This document shows positions 1 to 10,106 of a stretch of DNA of 33,854 nt, one piece after another. The notes below the pieces were generated by a model. That model did no database searches. It was given only the letters and a program-made list of their open reading frames with translations, and was not told where the DNA came from. This DNA is from Deltaproteobacteria bacterium (GTDB lineage: Bacteria > Myxococcota_A > UBA9160 > UBA4427). The stretch is from the NCBI GenBank assembly GCA_011051925.1, contig DRKE01000298.1:1-33854 (forward strand), written 5' to 3'. The position numbers and the translations under genes were made by a program. Within the stretch, counting starts at the first letter, position 1. Each line of letters starts with the position of its first letter.

Positions 1-74
1 CTCCCCGGTTCGGAAGCCGGAGTCATGGGGGGTCGGTCCTGTCCTGGCTCGAGAACGCCTTGATCGGGAGCGAT

Positions 75-791
75 TCAGGCCCGACGCTCGATCGACCGAT
101 GTTCGAGCGTCCTCTTCCCGTAGAGCCCGCCGAATTTCTTCCGCGGCCCGGTCCGGGTCGAAAGCTGGAAACGATAGGAGATCTCCGTGTGACGCATCGC
201 CACGGCATGGATCAATCCGATCCACCAATCGGGCGATCGAACCGTGCAATGCGCGTTCTTCCCGTTCGGGAGGAATTTCTTGGCCGGATAGCAGGCGATG
301 TTGGCGAACACGAATCGACGCGCGTACCCGAAGAGCTCTTCGAGTACCCAGGGCAGATCCGGCTCGGTGATGTGTTCGAGGACGTCGATGCAGATCACGC
401 CATCGAAGGTCTCGGTCGGCAACTGGCTGAAGGGCTCATAGCCCGGGTCATAGCAGCGGATGCTCTCGAGCCCCCAGTAATCCTTCAGGTCAGGGGCCGT
501 CCGGCCGTCGGGGAGTTCGATGTCCTTCTCGCGATAGGCGCCGCCCTTGCCACTTCCGTAGTCGAGCAGCGTCCGACTTCCCGTCCGTTCGATCAGCGCG
601 CGGATCGTGGGGGCATTCTCGAGCAGCATCTTGCCGGAAAAGGTCTGGGCAGCCGTCCGCTTCGCATCCTTCTTCCGCTCGCTCTCCGCACCCTCACGAT
701 GCAGGGTCGCGTACATCTCGACCATCTCGCGATACTCGGGACTGGGGTCCTCGCGGGTGTACATGGACATGCACGGCCTCCGGCCGATCAA
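75..791 (-). CDS. class I SAM-dependent methyltransferase
   Basis: 238 aa ORF; motif I-like LLDYGSGKGG and FDGVICIDVLEHI typical of Rossmann methyltransferases. Confidence 0.8.
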   Translation of the reverse strand: MIGRRPCMSMYTREDPSPEYREMVEMYATLHREGAESERKKDAKRTAAQTFSGKMLLENAPTIRALIERTGSRTLLDYGSGKGGAYREKDIELPDGRTAPDLKDYWGLESIRCYDPGYEPFSQLPTETFDGVICIDVLEHITEPDLPWVLEELFGYARRFVFANIACYPAKKFLPNGKNAHCTVRSPDWWIGLIHAVAMRHTEISYRFQLSTRTGPRKKFGGLYGKRTLEHRSIERRA

Positions 792-874
792 CCGACCTGA
801 TGGGGCCGCAGTCTACCCGATCGCATCGGCGAACGTAAGATTCCCGCACGGCGACGAGTCCCGAAGAGCCCGGA

Positions 875-1882
875 TCAAGCCGGTGACTCCGAAAGGAAAC
901 ATCGGCTCCGCCCGCCTTCGATCTCGAATAGCGGAGGGGCTTGCTTCCTGCAGCGGTCCATCACGAAAGGACATCGCGTATGGAAATGGCAGCCCGGTGG
1001 CGGATCGCTCGGGGAGGGCACGTCCCCGAGAACGGGCGGGGCCGCGCCGCGGTGATCGGGATCGATCGAGGGGATCGCCGCCAACAGGCCCTTCGTGTAG
1101 GGATGGGCGGGCGATTCGAAGATCCGCCGGGTCGGTCCCTCTTCGACGATCTCACCGAGATACATCACGGCCACTTCATGGGCGAGGTAGCGAACGACCG
1201 ACAGATCATGCGTGATGAAGAGGTAGGACAGCCCGAGATCCTGCTGCAGGTCCCGAAGCAGATTCAGGATCTGGGCCTGGATCGAGACGTCGAGAGCGGA
1301 AACCGATTCATCGCAGACGATCATGCGGGGCTCGACCGCCAGGGCCCGCGCGATGCAGATCCGTTGGCGCTGGCCGCCCGAGAACTCATGCGGGTAGCGT
1401 TCCATCGTGTCCGGATCGAGCTGCACCCGTTCGAGGAGTTCGGCCACCCGCGCGTCCCGCTCCCGATCGTTCGCCCCGATCCCGAAGGACTTCATGCCCT
1501 CGGCGATCTGGTCCCGGACCCGCATCCGCGGATCGAGGGAGGCCATGGGGTCCTGGAAGATGATCTGGATCCGCTGGCGAGCGGCGCGCATCTCCGCGCG
1601 CGAGAGCGTCATGAGATCCTTCCCCTCGAAGAAGACCCGACCCTTCTGGGGCGCTTCGAGGCGGAGGATCGAGCGACCGACGGTCGTCTTGCCACAACCC
1701 GATTCGCCGACGAGCGCCAGGGTCCGCCCCGGGGCGATCTCGAACGAGATGTCCGTCGCGGCCTGCACCCATCCCGTCGTCCGGCGCATCAATCCCCGAC
1801 GGATCGGGAACCAGGTCTGGAGCCCCTCCACCCGAAGCAGCGACGCCTCGTCACTCGGGTGCCTGCCGGTGTCGGTCCTCAT
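875..1882 (-). CDS. oppF: oligopeptide/dipeptide ABC transporter ATP-binding protein (OppF/DppF type)
   Basis: Walker A GESGCGKTT, signature FSGGQRQR, Walker B MIVCDES, C-terminal HPYTKGLL and CHFHTRCPF oligo_HPY motifs; internal ATG at 1882 (MRTDTG) preferred over ORF start because it overlaps the upstream gene by 4 nt. Confidence 0.92.
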   Translation of the reverse strand: MRTDTGRHPSDEASLLRVEGLQTWFPIRRGLMRRTTGWVQAATDISFEIAPGRTLALVGESGCGKTTVGRSILRLEAPQKGRVFFEGKDLMTLSRAEMRAARQRIQIIFQDPMASLDPRMRVRDQIAEGMKSFGIGANDRERDARVAELLERVQLDPDTMERYPHEFSGGQRQRICIARALAVEPRMIVCDESVSALDVSIQAQILNLLRDLQQDLGLSYLFITHDLSVVRYLAHEVAVMYLGEIVEEGPTRRIFESPAHPYTKGLLAAIPSIDPDHRGAAPPVLGDVPSPSDPPPGCHFHTRCPFVMDRCRKQAPPLFEIEGGRSRCFLSESPA

Positions 1883-2868
1883 TTCCCGGCCCCCCCATCC
1901 AGGCGACGTTCGACGTCGTGGCACCATACACGGCGACCGGGAGCGGGCTCCGTTTCCGACGGAACGCGATCGGCGCAGGGCTCGAAACGCTCCGCACAGC
2001 GCGTCGAAAAACGACAACCCGAAGGCCATTGGTCGGGCGGGGGAACGACCCCCGGAATCTCGGGCAATCGCTCGCCCGGTCGCGCAAGGGCCGGCATCGA
2101 TCGCAACAGCCCCCGCGTATAGGGATGGAGCGGTTCCGAAAGGAGCGCCCTCCGCTCGGCCACTTCGACGAGGCGCCCCGCGTACATGACTGCGACGCGG
2201 TCGGCGAGTTCGTTCACGGTTCCGAGATCGTGGGTGATGAGCAGGATCGCCATCCTTCTTTCGCGCTGGAGGTCGCGCAGCAGGGCGAGGATCTGCGCCT
2301 GGACCGTCACGTCGAGCGCGGTCGTCGGCTCGTCGGCGATCAGGATCTCGGGACGCGTCGAGAGCGCCATCGCGATCATCACCCGCTGTTTGAGTCCACC
2401 CGAGAGCTGATGGGGATAGGCGTCGAGACGCGCCTCGGGATCCGGGATCCCCACCTCCGCGAAGAGATCCCGCGTTCGCGCCCGGGCGTCGACGGTCGAG
2501 ATCGCCTCGTGCAGCTGGATCGCCTCCACGACCTGGGCACCGACGGGAAGGACGGGATTCAGGCAGGTCATCGGCTCCTGGAAGATCATCGAGATCCGGC
2601 GACCGCGGATCCGCCGCATCGCCGTGACGGGCAGATCCAGCAGATTCTCCCCTTCGAGCGCGACGGCGCCCGCGTCGACCCTTCCGGGTTTCGGGACCAG
2701 GCGCAGGATCGAGAGCGCGGTCATCGACTTCCCCGAGCCCGACTCCCCGACGAGGGCAAGCACCTCGCTCCGATCCAGATCGAAGGCAATGTCGTCGACG
2801 ACCGGAACCGGGCCGCTTTCACCCGGAAACACGGTCCTCAATCCGCGGACTTCGAGCAGCGCGCTCAT
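1879..2868 (-). CDS. oppD: oligopeptide/dipeptide ABC transporter ATP-binding protein (OppD/DppD type)
   Basis: [51 protein letters not shown]; start [10 protein letters not shown] at 2868 overlaps oppC stop by 4 nt. Confidence 0.92.
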   Translation of the reverse strand: MSALLEVRGLRTVFPGESGPVPVVDDIAFDLDRSEVLALVGESGSGKSMTALSILRLVPKPGRVDAGAVALEGENLLDLPVTAMRRIRGRRISMIFQEPMTCLNPVLPVGAQVVEAIQLHEAISTVDARARTRDLFAEVGIPDPEARLDAYPHQLSGGLKQRVMIAMALSTRPEILIADEPTTALDVTVQAQILALLRDLQRERRMAILLITHDLGTVNELADRVAVMYAGRLVEVAERRALLSEPLHPYTRGLLRSMPALARPGERLPEIPGVVPPPDQWPSGCRFSTRCAERFEPCADRVPSETEPAPGRRVWCHDVERRLDGGAGK

Positions 2869-3896
2869 GGCGCTTCCTTCAGGGTGCGTGGATCGAGAAC
2901 GTCCCGAATGGCATCTCCGACCGAGTTGACGGCCAGTACCAGCCCGAAGAGAGCCGTCCCCGCGGCCGCGATGTTCCACCAGATGATCGGTTCACGGGAG
3001 AGTTCGTTTCGCGCGCTGTCGATCATCTGGCCCCAGGACCCGTCGACGCCGATGCCGAGCCACGAGAGCACGACCTCGGAGAGTACGAGTCCCGAGAACA
3101 TCAGGACGAAGGTGATCACGATCAGGTGCGCGAGATTCGGCAGGATGTGTCGCAGGACGATCCGGATCTCCGTCACACCGAGCGCACGCGCCGCCGCGAC
3201 GTAGTCGAGCTCGCGCAGCTTCAGGGTCTCGGCTCGCGAAAGACGGCAGAATCCGACCCAGCTCGTCACGCCGAGCGCGACGCAGACCGAGACCGTTCCC
3301 CGTCCCATCGCCATGATCAGGGCGATCAAGAGGAGCAGACCGGGCATCGAAGCCAGGGTGGAGATCAGGAAGAAGACCCCATCGTCGAAACGACCGCCGA
3401 AATAGCCCGCTCCGACGCCGAAGAAGAGCGCGAGAGGAATCGCGATCAGGCTCGTCAGGCCGCCGATCAGCAGGGCCACCCGGGCGCCCTTGAGCGACAG
3501 ATAGAGGACGTCCCGACCCAGGATATCGGTCCCCAGCGGATGGCTGCCGGGATTGCGGAGCGGATCGCCTCCATAGAACTCGACATCGGCGAAGGGCGCT
3601 GAGTAGCTCGCCTCCCGGCTGCCCAGGAAGGCACGGTCGATCAGCGTGAGCGGCGCGTTCGGCAGGACATCGACGACGTCCTCCGGCACCCCGCCCTTCC
3701 AGGCGATTGAATCGAGCAGCCCGATCGCGAGATAGACGCCGACCACGAGGATCGCGATCCGACGCCGGCGCCAGAGCTGGGTCGCGGCTTCACGCCAGAG
3801 GCGTTGGCGCCGGACCGAACGCGCGATCAGGGCGATCCCGACCAGGAGGGCCCCGGTCACGAGATTCGAGATCACATGCGGTTCGAGATCCATCAT
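2865..3896 (-). CDS. oppC: peptide ABC transporter permease (OppC/DppC type)
   Basis: HPLGTDILGRDVLYLSLKGARVALLIG and EAA-loop-like sequence AARALGVTEIRIVLRHILPN; multiple TM segments. Confidence 0.9.
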   Translation of the reverse strand: MMDLEPHVISNLVTGALLVGIALIARSVRRQRLWREAATQLWRRRRIAILVVGVYLAIGLLDSIAWKGGVPEDVVDVLPNAPLTLIDRAFLGSREASYSAPFADVEFYGGDPLRNPGSHPLGTDILGRDVLYLSLKGARVALLIGGLTSLIAIPLALFFGVGAGYFGGRFDDGVFFLISTLASMPGLLLLIALIMAMGRGTVSVCVALGVTSWVGFCRLSRAETLKLRELDYVAAARALGVTEIRIVLRHILPNLAHLIVITFVLMFSGLVLSEVVLSWLGIGVDGSWGQMIDSARNELSREPIIWWNIAAAGTALFGLVLAVNSVGDAIRDVLDPRTLKEAP

Positions 3897-4855
3897 TCGA
3901 ATCGCACCCGTGGATCGACCAGACCGTAGGAGAGATCCGTCGCGATCTGTCCGAGAATGAAGAGCAGCGATCCGATGAAGACCATCGTGCGCAGGGTCGA
4001 GAAGTCGTTGGCCGCGATCGCGTCGACCGTGATCGAACCGAGACCGGGAATCCCGAAGAAGGCTTCGAGCAGGAGCGCGCCCGTGAACAGGAAGGGGATC
4101 GCGAGAACGACGTTCGTCAGGATCGGGATCATCGCGTTGCGCAGCACGTGTCGGGTCATGATCCGCGCTTCACTCGCGCCCTTGGCACGCGCCGTCCGCA
4201 CGAAGTCACGGCTGCTCTCCTCGAGAAAGACCGTCCGGTAGAAGCGCACGTCGCCGCCCACGCCGCTGAGAACGCCGACGATGAGCGGAAGCGCCAGGAA
4301 TCGCGGCAACATCAACAGGTTCGAATCGAAGCCCGAGATCGGATACCAGCGAAGTACCTTTCCGATCAGGAACTGGGCACCGATGATGTAGAGCAGCATC
4401 GAGACGCTCATCGCCAGCACGCAGAGGAAGACGCCCATCCGATCGATGTAGGTCTCCCGGAAGAAGGCGACGAGAAGCGAGAGCGGGATCGCCACGAGAA
4501 TCCCGAGGACGAGAAGCGGAACCGTGAGGGAGAGGCTCGGACCGACGCCGCTCGCGATGCGTTCGGTGATCGGCGAGTCGTCGGCGTCGCTGAGGCCGAA
4601 GTCGAAGGTCAGCATCCTTTCGTAGTGATCGAAGAGCAGATTGTCGTCCCAATCCTGCCAGGGCCAGAGCGGTCGGTCGTAGCCATGGTTGATCTTCCAC
4701 TGCTCGATCACCTCGGGCGGTGCCTTCTCGCCCAGGGCCCGACGCGCGATGTCGTCGGGCTTCGTCACGGTGAAGAAGAGGATGAAGAGCAGGAAGAGCA
4801 CGCCGAAGACGACACCGATTCCATACGACAGACGCCGGAGGACATAGGCTCCCAT
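3893..4855 (-). CDS. oppB: peptide ABC transporter permease (OppB/DppB type)
   Basis: RRLSYGIGVVFGVLFLLFILFF N-terminus and DFVRTARAKGASEARIMTRHVLRNAMIPI. Confidence 0.9.
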   Translation of the reverse strand: MGAYVLRRLSYGIGVVFGVLFLLFILFFTVTKPDDIARRALGEKAPPEVIEQWKINHGYDRPLWPWQDWDDNLLFDHYERMLTFDFGLSDADDSPITERIASGVGPSLSLTVPLLVLGILVAIPLSLLVAFFRETYIDRMGVFLCVLAMSVSMLLYIIGAQFLIGKVLRWYPISGFDSNLLMLPRFLALPLIVGVLSGVGGDVRFYRTVFLEESSRDFVRTARAKGASEARIMTRHVLRNAMIPILTNVVLAIPFLFTGALLLEAFFGIPGLGSITVDAIAANDFSTLRTMVFIGSLLFILGQIATDLSYGLVDPRVRFE

Positions 4856-6940
4856 CTATTGACGCTCCTTCAGGTAGGTCCGGATTCCGGGAAGCACCAC
4901 GAGCACGGCCGCCCCCAGGAGCACCCAGGCCGGCCACACGATGGGCTCGTTCCATTCGCGCCGCCGCTGCGCCCGCAGGACCGGGTCGAGATCGCGGTAT
5001 TGATAGGTCGGCATGGAGATCCCCATCGGCTTCACGTTCCGCACCCAACCGTGGTAGAGCGAATACTCCTCGCGATGGAAGAGCTCGATCCACGGCCGCT
5101 CGTGTTCCAGGATCCGGAGCATCTCCCGGATCTCCGCCATCCGCCGGGGCCCGTTCTCACGCGTCTTCATCGAGACGAAGAGCTCGTCGAATCTCGCATT
5201 CGAGAAATTCGTCGCATTCGGCCCCCCGAACTTCGATTTCCCCATCTGCGACCAGAGCAGGAAGAGGAAATTCTCCGGATCGGGATAGTCCGCCACCCAA
5301 CCCGACTCGAAGACCTGATGTGCGCCGTTGCGAAGCTTTTCCAGGAACTGGTTGTAGTTGGTCGCCTCGACGCGGACGTCGATGCCGAGCCGCTTCCAGG
5401 CGGAGACGTAGAACTGGACCTTCGTGAGTCCCGCCGAGCTCGTGTCGGCGGAATCGAAGGTCAGCCGGAGCGCCTCTCCCGTTTCGGGATCGATTCCGCC
5501 GGGATACCCCGCTTCGACCATCAGCTGCTTCGCCCGCTCGAGGTCGACGCGCCGGGCCGGATTCTCGTAGTCGGGATCATAGCCGTAGATCCCGGGCGGA
5601 ATCGGCGATTGCGCCGGCACGCCGCGGCCGTTGTTGAAGACCCGGGTGAATTCCTCGACGTCGATCACCCGACTCATCGCCTGGCGGAGCTTCCGGCTGC
5701 GTTCGCCGCCCGCGCGCCCGACGACGGGATCGTCGAAGTTGAATCCGATATAGAAGACGTCGGGCGAAACCGCCTTTTCGAGGGCGATGCCCCGTGCCTT
5801 CATCTCGGGCGAGAGGGCGTCTTCCTGCACGACCTTGTCGAAACTCTCCTTGATGATTCCCGAAGCGTCGTAGTAGCCCTGCAGGAACTTGTTGAAGCGC
5901 GGAATCGACTCCTTCTCGCGCCGGACCTCGACGCGGTCGATGAAGGGCAGGGTTCGCCCCGCATAGTCGAGCCGTCCGGCAAGCCGATCCTCCTCCTCTC
6001 CCTCCGAGGGGTAGGTCGCGGCGGGCGCCTTCCATTCGGGATGGCGGACGCCATACCAGTTCTTCGATCGCTCGAGCACGTAGCGGGACCGCTTGCTGTA
6101 TTCGGAAAGCACGTAGGGCCCCGTGCCGACCGGATGATCATCGAAGCGCGGCCGTCCCCCACGGCCGTCGTAGTACTCGACGGCCTCCCAGGGAACGGGT
6201 GTCGAGAACTCCATCGCGAACCAGTAGCGGATCTGGGGATAGGGACGATGGAGGATCACGTCGAGGACATGACTGGAAGGTGTCCTGACGCCCGGGATCC
6301 CACCGAGCTCGGCATACTGTTCGTGGACGGGCCGGGCCGCGAATCCGGGATCGGCCTCGCGGCGGGCCGTCAGCGCCCGACTGAATTCCTGGAAACCATC
6401 GATGTTCGAGAAGGGCTCGATGACCGGACTGCCCACCTCGGCGTCGGCGATCCGGGCGAGCTGGAAGGCGATGTCGGCGGCGACGACCTCCCGCGTACGC
6501 TGCCCGGGGCGGTCGAGTCCGAAACAGGCATCGTCTGCGAAGAGCAGATCCCGCCGCAGCTCGAATCGGTAGCGCACCCGGCCATCGGGCAGTTCCGTCT
6601 TCTCCGGCAGAGAGACGGCGAGCCCCGGAATGAGTTCGAGGGGCCGCTTCAGGAAATGGTATTTGAGCAGGGTGTCGTAGACCGCACCCGTGATCGCATG
6701 GGCGCGGGTATTGTAGGCCCTGGCCGGATCGAGGGTCCGCGGCGCGTCGACGAAGGAGCTGTACAGCACCTTCTCTCCCTCTCGTGTGGGCGGATAGGGA
6801 TTGTTCGAACAGCCGGAAGGAAACGCCGACATCACGAAGCACACGATCACGAGCGACAGGAGGCCGACCCGGCCGCCCGCTCCCTCCGCTTCGCTTCGCG
6901 CCCTCACGCGGCCCTCTCCTCGCACACCCGGTCCTTGCAC
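4856..6940 (-). CDS. peptide ABC transporter substrate-binding lipoprotein (SBP family 5) with C-terminal TM segment
   Basis: Lipobox-like sequence before SGC-SNN, SBP_bac_5 features (DPARAYNTRAHAI, YDPDYENPARRVDLERAKQLMVEAGYPGG); C-terminal VWPAWVLLGAAVLVVLPGIRTYLKERQ; directly upstream of oppB. Start uncertain (GTG at 6940 or internal). Confidence 0.88.
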   Translation of the reverse strand: MQGPGVRGEGRVRARSEAEGAGGRVGLLSLVIVCFVMSAFPSGCSNNPYPPTREGEKVLYSSFVDAPRTLDPARAYNTRAHAITGAVYDTLLKYHFLKRPLELIPGLAVSLPEKTELPDGRVRYRFELRRDLLFADDACFGLDRPGQRTREVVAADIAFQLARIADAEVGSPVIEPFSNIDGFQEFSRALTARREADPGFAARPVHEQYAELGGIPGVRTPSSHVLDVILHRPYPQIRYWFAMEFSTPVPWEAVEYYDGRGGRPRFDDHPVGTGPYVLSEYSKRSRYVLERSKNWYGVRHPEWKAPAATYPSEGEEEDRLAGRLDYAGRTLPFIDRVEVRREKESIPRFNKFLQGYYDASGIIKESFDKVVQEDALSPEMKARGIALEKAVSPDVFYIGFNFDDPVVGRAGGERSRKLRQAMSRVIDVEEFTRVFNNGRGVPAQSPIPPGIYGYDPDYENPARRVDLERAKQLMVEAGYPGGIDPETGEALRLTFDSADTSSAGLTKVQFYVSAWKRLGIDVRVEATNYNQFLEKLRNGAHQVFESGWVADYPDPENFLFLLWSQMGKSKFGGPNATNFSNARFDELFVSMKTRENGPRRMAEIREMLRILEHERPWIELFHREEYSLYHGWVRNVKPMGISMPTYQYRDLDPVLRAQRRREWNEPIVWPAWVLLGAAVLVVLPGIRTYLKERQ

Positions 6941-6949
6941 TCCATCCGT

Positions 6950-7867
6950 TCATCCATCCCGACTCGAACCGACGGGATCCGATGCGCTCTTTTCCGGAAT
7001 CGCGAAGAATCGATCGGGAATCCGCTCGGCCAACATGACCCGCTTCCAGTCGAAACGGACCGACGAAGCGGCTTCCGGAAACAGGATCGTGAGGCGGTAC
7101 GGGAATTCGTTCCCTGGATCGGCACCGCCGAGGGAATGATGGTTCTCGAAGCGCGCCCGGAAACGGAGGGCGCCGTCCGGCTCGAGACGCCGCAGCTCCA
7201 CGAGGCGCCCCTCCCGGCCGAAGATGAAGAGCTCTCCACCCCGCGCGAGCGCTGCGGGCGACGCGAAGCAGGTCGGGTCGAGCCATCGCCGCTCCGGTGC
7301 CGTCCGACACTCCGGATCCGTCGGGCCACGAGGACGGGCGAATCCCAGCGCGATCCGCCCCCCCGGCACCTGCCAGACCCCCGCACGGGAGAGCCCCTCG
7401 GAAGGATGCGGCGCGCCGAGCAGGAGGCCCACGACTTCCGGAATCCCGAGGTCGATGTGGGCAAGGTCCCGCAGCAGCGACGGCGTCACGCGTCCTCGCG
7501 AGACGCGCCCGCTCTCCGCATCGTAGAATCCGTATTGCGTGCCATCCGTCGCGAGCAGCGCAGCCAGCTGGTCGAAGAGGCCGATCACCTCGAAGCGCAG
7601 TCGCGCAGGGCGCTCGACCAGGATGCGTTGGGGCCGGTCGAGCTTGAAATCGGGGCCTTCGAGCCGGACTCGTGCGGAGCCCCGCAAGGCGACCCGATTC
7701 CGGACGTCGGCCAGGTGGTCGCGCAGGACCCGATCCGCCCGCGCGTCGTCGATCGGCAGCCGTGTGCCGATCCCGATCGGCGCCGTCGGCGGTGGCGTGC
7801 GACAGCCGAATCCGATCAGCACGAGGACGCCACAGGCAACGGCAATCCGGGTCCGGGAAAGCTTCAC
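6950..7867 (-). CDS. LolB-like / outer-membrane lipoprotein
   Basis: Signal peptide and lipobox (VLIGFGC); RGSARVRLEGPDFKLDRPQRILVERPARLRFEVIGLFDQ resembles LolB/DUF4292 beta-rich proteins; ATGA overlap with the TPR gene upstream. Confidence 0.55.
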   Translation of the reverse strand: MKLSRTRIAVACGVLVLIGFGCRTPPPTAPIGIGTRLPIDDARADRVLRDHLADVRNRVALRGSARVRLEGPDFKLDRPQRILVERPARLRFEVIGLFDQLAALLATDGTQYGFYDAESGRVSRGRVTPSLLRDLAHIDLGIPEVVGLLLGAPHPSEGLSRAGVWQVPGGRIALGFARPRGPTDPECRTAPERRWLDPTCFASPAALARGGELFIFGREGRLVELRRLEPDGALRFRARFENHHSLGGADPGNEFPYRLTILFPEAASSVRFDWKRVMLAERIPDRFFAIPEKSASDPVGSSRDG

Positions 7868-9780
7868 TTCGCCTCGCTGGATCGCGGGACCCTTCCCAGA
7901 TCACGGCGCAACTGGTCGCGCTTCTCGAGAAGCCGGGGCTGCTCCGACTCGCGCAATCCCGTTTCCACCGCTTTCTCGTAGCGCTCGAGCGCCCCTTCCT
8001 TGTCCCCTTTCAGCAGGAGCACATCGCCGATGTGTTCGATCACCACGGAGTCTCCGCCGGTCATCTCGGCCGCCTGGGAGAGTTGGGCCTGGGCCTGATC
8101 GAGCAGCTCGAGCGCTTCGCTTCGACGCGACTCCCGCAGCAGGAGCTCGGCCATCTTGTAGTAGACCCAGCCGAGACTATCCGCGATATACCCGTCCTCC
8201 GGCGCGATCTCGAGGGCCCGCCGGATGAGTTCCTCCGCCTCGTCGAGATTCTCCCCGCGCTCCGCCCAGGAATAGCCGATGTAGTTGAGCGCATTCGCGT
8301 TGTTCGGTTCGAGTTCGAGAACCTTCTGCATCGCCTGCAGCGCCTCGTCGACCCGTCCATGGGTGCCGTACTGGACCCCGAGCTGGTAGTAGACCTCGGC
8401 GTCCGCGTCACTGCCGTCGAGCAGCGCTTCGAACGCCGCCACACCCCCTTCGAAATCTCCCGCCTCGATCCGCAGACCCGCCAGGTGCAGGTCGAGCTGG
8501 CGATCTGGCCGGAAACGCCGAAGCGCCTCGATTTCCCGGATGGCTTCGTCGTAACGCTCCTGGACCTCGAGGATCGCTGCGATCTGGATCCGGGCATCGA
8601 AGTAGTTCGGGCTCTGGCGGTCGATCCGGCCGAAGGCTTCGATCGCGCCGTCCGGATCGTCCATCGCCTTCCGGATCTGCCCGAGCGCGAACGCGAGATC
8701 GGGCTGGTCCGGCTTGCGTTCGAGTGCCGCCTCCAGGCGCTGCGCCGCCGATTCGTATCGACCCGCGGAGAACTCGAGGGACGCCAATCGGCGCAGCGAG
8801 TTCACGTCCTCGGGATAGTAGTCGACGATCCGCCTGAAGGTCTCGATCGCCCCCTCGAGGTCGTTGGCATCGACCTGGGCCTGTCCGAGACCCTGCAGGA
8901 TTCCGTAGTGGCGCGGATGGCTGCGCAGGACCTCACGATAGACCGCGATCTCGCCTTCACGATCTCCGCGGGCGCGCTCGATCTGGGCGAGACGCATGTA
9001 GAGCAGGAAATGATCGGGAAAGATCTCGAGACCCCGCCGCACGACCGCTTCCGCGGAATCGAAATCCGATCGCCGCTCCGCAACGCTCGCCAGCGCGAGG
9101 AGGCCGCGGAGCTGGTCCGGCTCGGCCTCCGCGAGCTGACGGGCCAGATTCTCGGCTTCGACGAGATCCCCGCGCTCGAACGCGACCTGATACAGCACAT
9201 AGGTCGAATCCGCATCGAGGGGTCGGCCTTCCGCATCGCGCAGGACGCGATCGAGACCCTCGAAGTCACGCCTCAACCGATAGAGGCGCCCGAGAAAAAG
9301 GCGCACACGAAGAGAATCGGGATCGAGTTCGAAGGCGCGCTCTGCCTCCTCGACGGCCCCCTCGATATCGTCGAGTTGCCACGCCAGACGGGATAGCCGC
9401 TCATGCAGGTAGGCCGAATCCGGATCCTTCGCCGAAGCGCGCAGGAAGGCGGCCCGCGCCGCCTCGAAATCGCCTTCGATCCGAGCCAGCTCGGCCACCA
9501 GGACATCGTAGTCCGCCGCCGCCTCGGGCCGTTCGACCCGCAGCGGAATCTCCCGCGGTTTCGGCGAGGACGACCAGGAGGCCAGCCCGAACGAACCCGT
9601 CGAGGATCCCGACGTCGCACACCCCGCCAACGAGATCGCGACCAGCCCGACCGCCCCGGCTCGGCACGCCCGGCCCACGGCTTCCCGAAGCCTCGGCGGC
9701 ACGGCAGCCCGTCCACCCGAGCCATGCCGACCCCACCGTCGCTGCGCCCGAGCCCGCCCGATTCGAAAGCCTCTCGTCAC
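7864..9780 (-). CDS. TPR-repeat lipoprotein
   Basis: Many tandem TPR units (e.g. YYQLGVQYGTHGRVDEALQAMQKVLELEPNNANALNYIGYSWAERGENLDEAEELIRRALEIAPEDGYIADSLGWVYYKMAE); lipobox AISLAGC. Start uncertain: GTG at 9780 gives a reasonable signal peptide; ATG at 9870 has a better SD but a very long leader. Confidence 0.8.
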   Translation of the reverse strand: MTRGFRIGRARAQRRWGRHGSGGRAAVPPRLREAVGRACRAGAVGLVAISLAGCATSGSSTGSFGLASWSSSPKPREIPLRVERPEAAADYDVLVAELARIEGDFEAARAAFLRASAKDPDSAYLHERLSRLAWQLDDIEGAVEEAERAFELDPDSLRVRLFLGRLYRLRRDFEGLDRVLRDAEGRPLDADSTYVLYQVAFERGDLVEAENLARQLAEAEPDQLRGLLALASVAERRSDFDSAEAVVRRGLEIFPDHFLLYMRLAQIERARGDREGEIAVYREVLRSHPRHYGILQGLGQAQVDANDLEGAIETFRRIVDYYPEDVNSLRRLASLEFSAGRYESAAQRLEAALERKPDQPDLAFALGQIRKAMDDPDGAIEAFGRIDRQSPNYFDARIQIAAILEVQERYDEAIREIEALRRFRPDRQLDLHLAGLRIEAGDFEGGVAAFEALLDGSDADAEVYYQLGVQYGTHGRVDEALQAMQKVLELEPNNANALNYIGYSWAERGENLDEAEELIRRALEIAPEDGYIADSLGWVYYKMAELLLRESRRSEALELLDQAQAQLSQAAEMTGGDSVVIEHIGDVLLLKGDKEGALERYEKAVETGLRESEQPRLLEKRDQLRRDLGRVPRSSEAK

Positions 9781-10106
9781 CCCGACCTCGCCAGAAGGAC
9801 TCGCCACCGGATCACACGGACCCCACGAGCCTGGAAAGCAATCCCCGAGGATCACCCTTCCCCCTTTCATCGTCCACCCGCCCCTCCACTGGACCCCGGT
9901 AAAACCCCTCAACCCGATCCGCCCCCCTCCCGGCGCGCCCGCGCCCGCCGCGCAGCGGCGCCCGCAGCCCGTCGCGAGGGCGCGGCGAGTGCTGTGGATT
10001 CGCGGTCCTCACAGCGGAGGTCCCGCAGGCGGACTCCCGTCCGCCGAGGACACCGAAGCGAGAAGACCACGAAGACGCAGTGCTCCCCGCACCCGCAGCA
10101 GGGCTG

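Noticed and set aside
3707-7981. 1424-aa plus-strand ORF
   Set aside because: Antisense to the complete, well-conserved opp operon; R/D/E/H-rich composition with no recognisable domain, typical of the mirror frame in high-GC genes.
9781-10106. GC-rich gap between the TPR gene and cysC, examined for RNA genes or small ORFs
   Set aside because: Only low-complexity GC-rich sequence with no convincing ORF, tRNA-like fold or conserved motif visible by eye.
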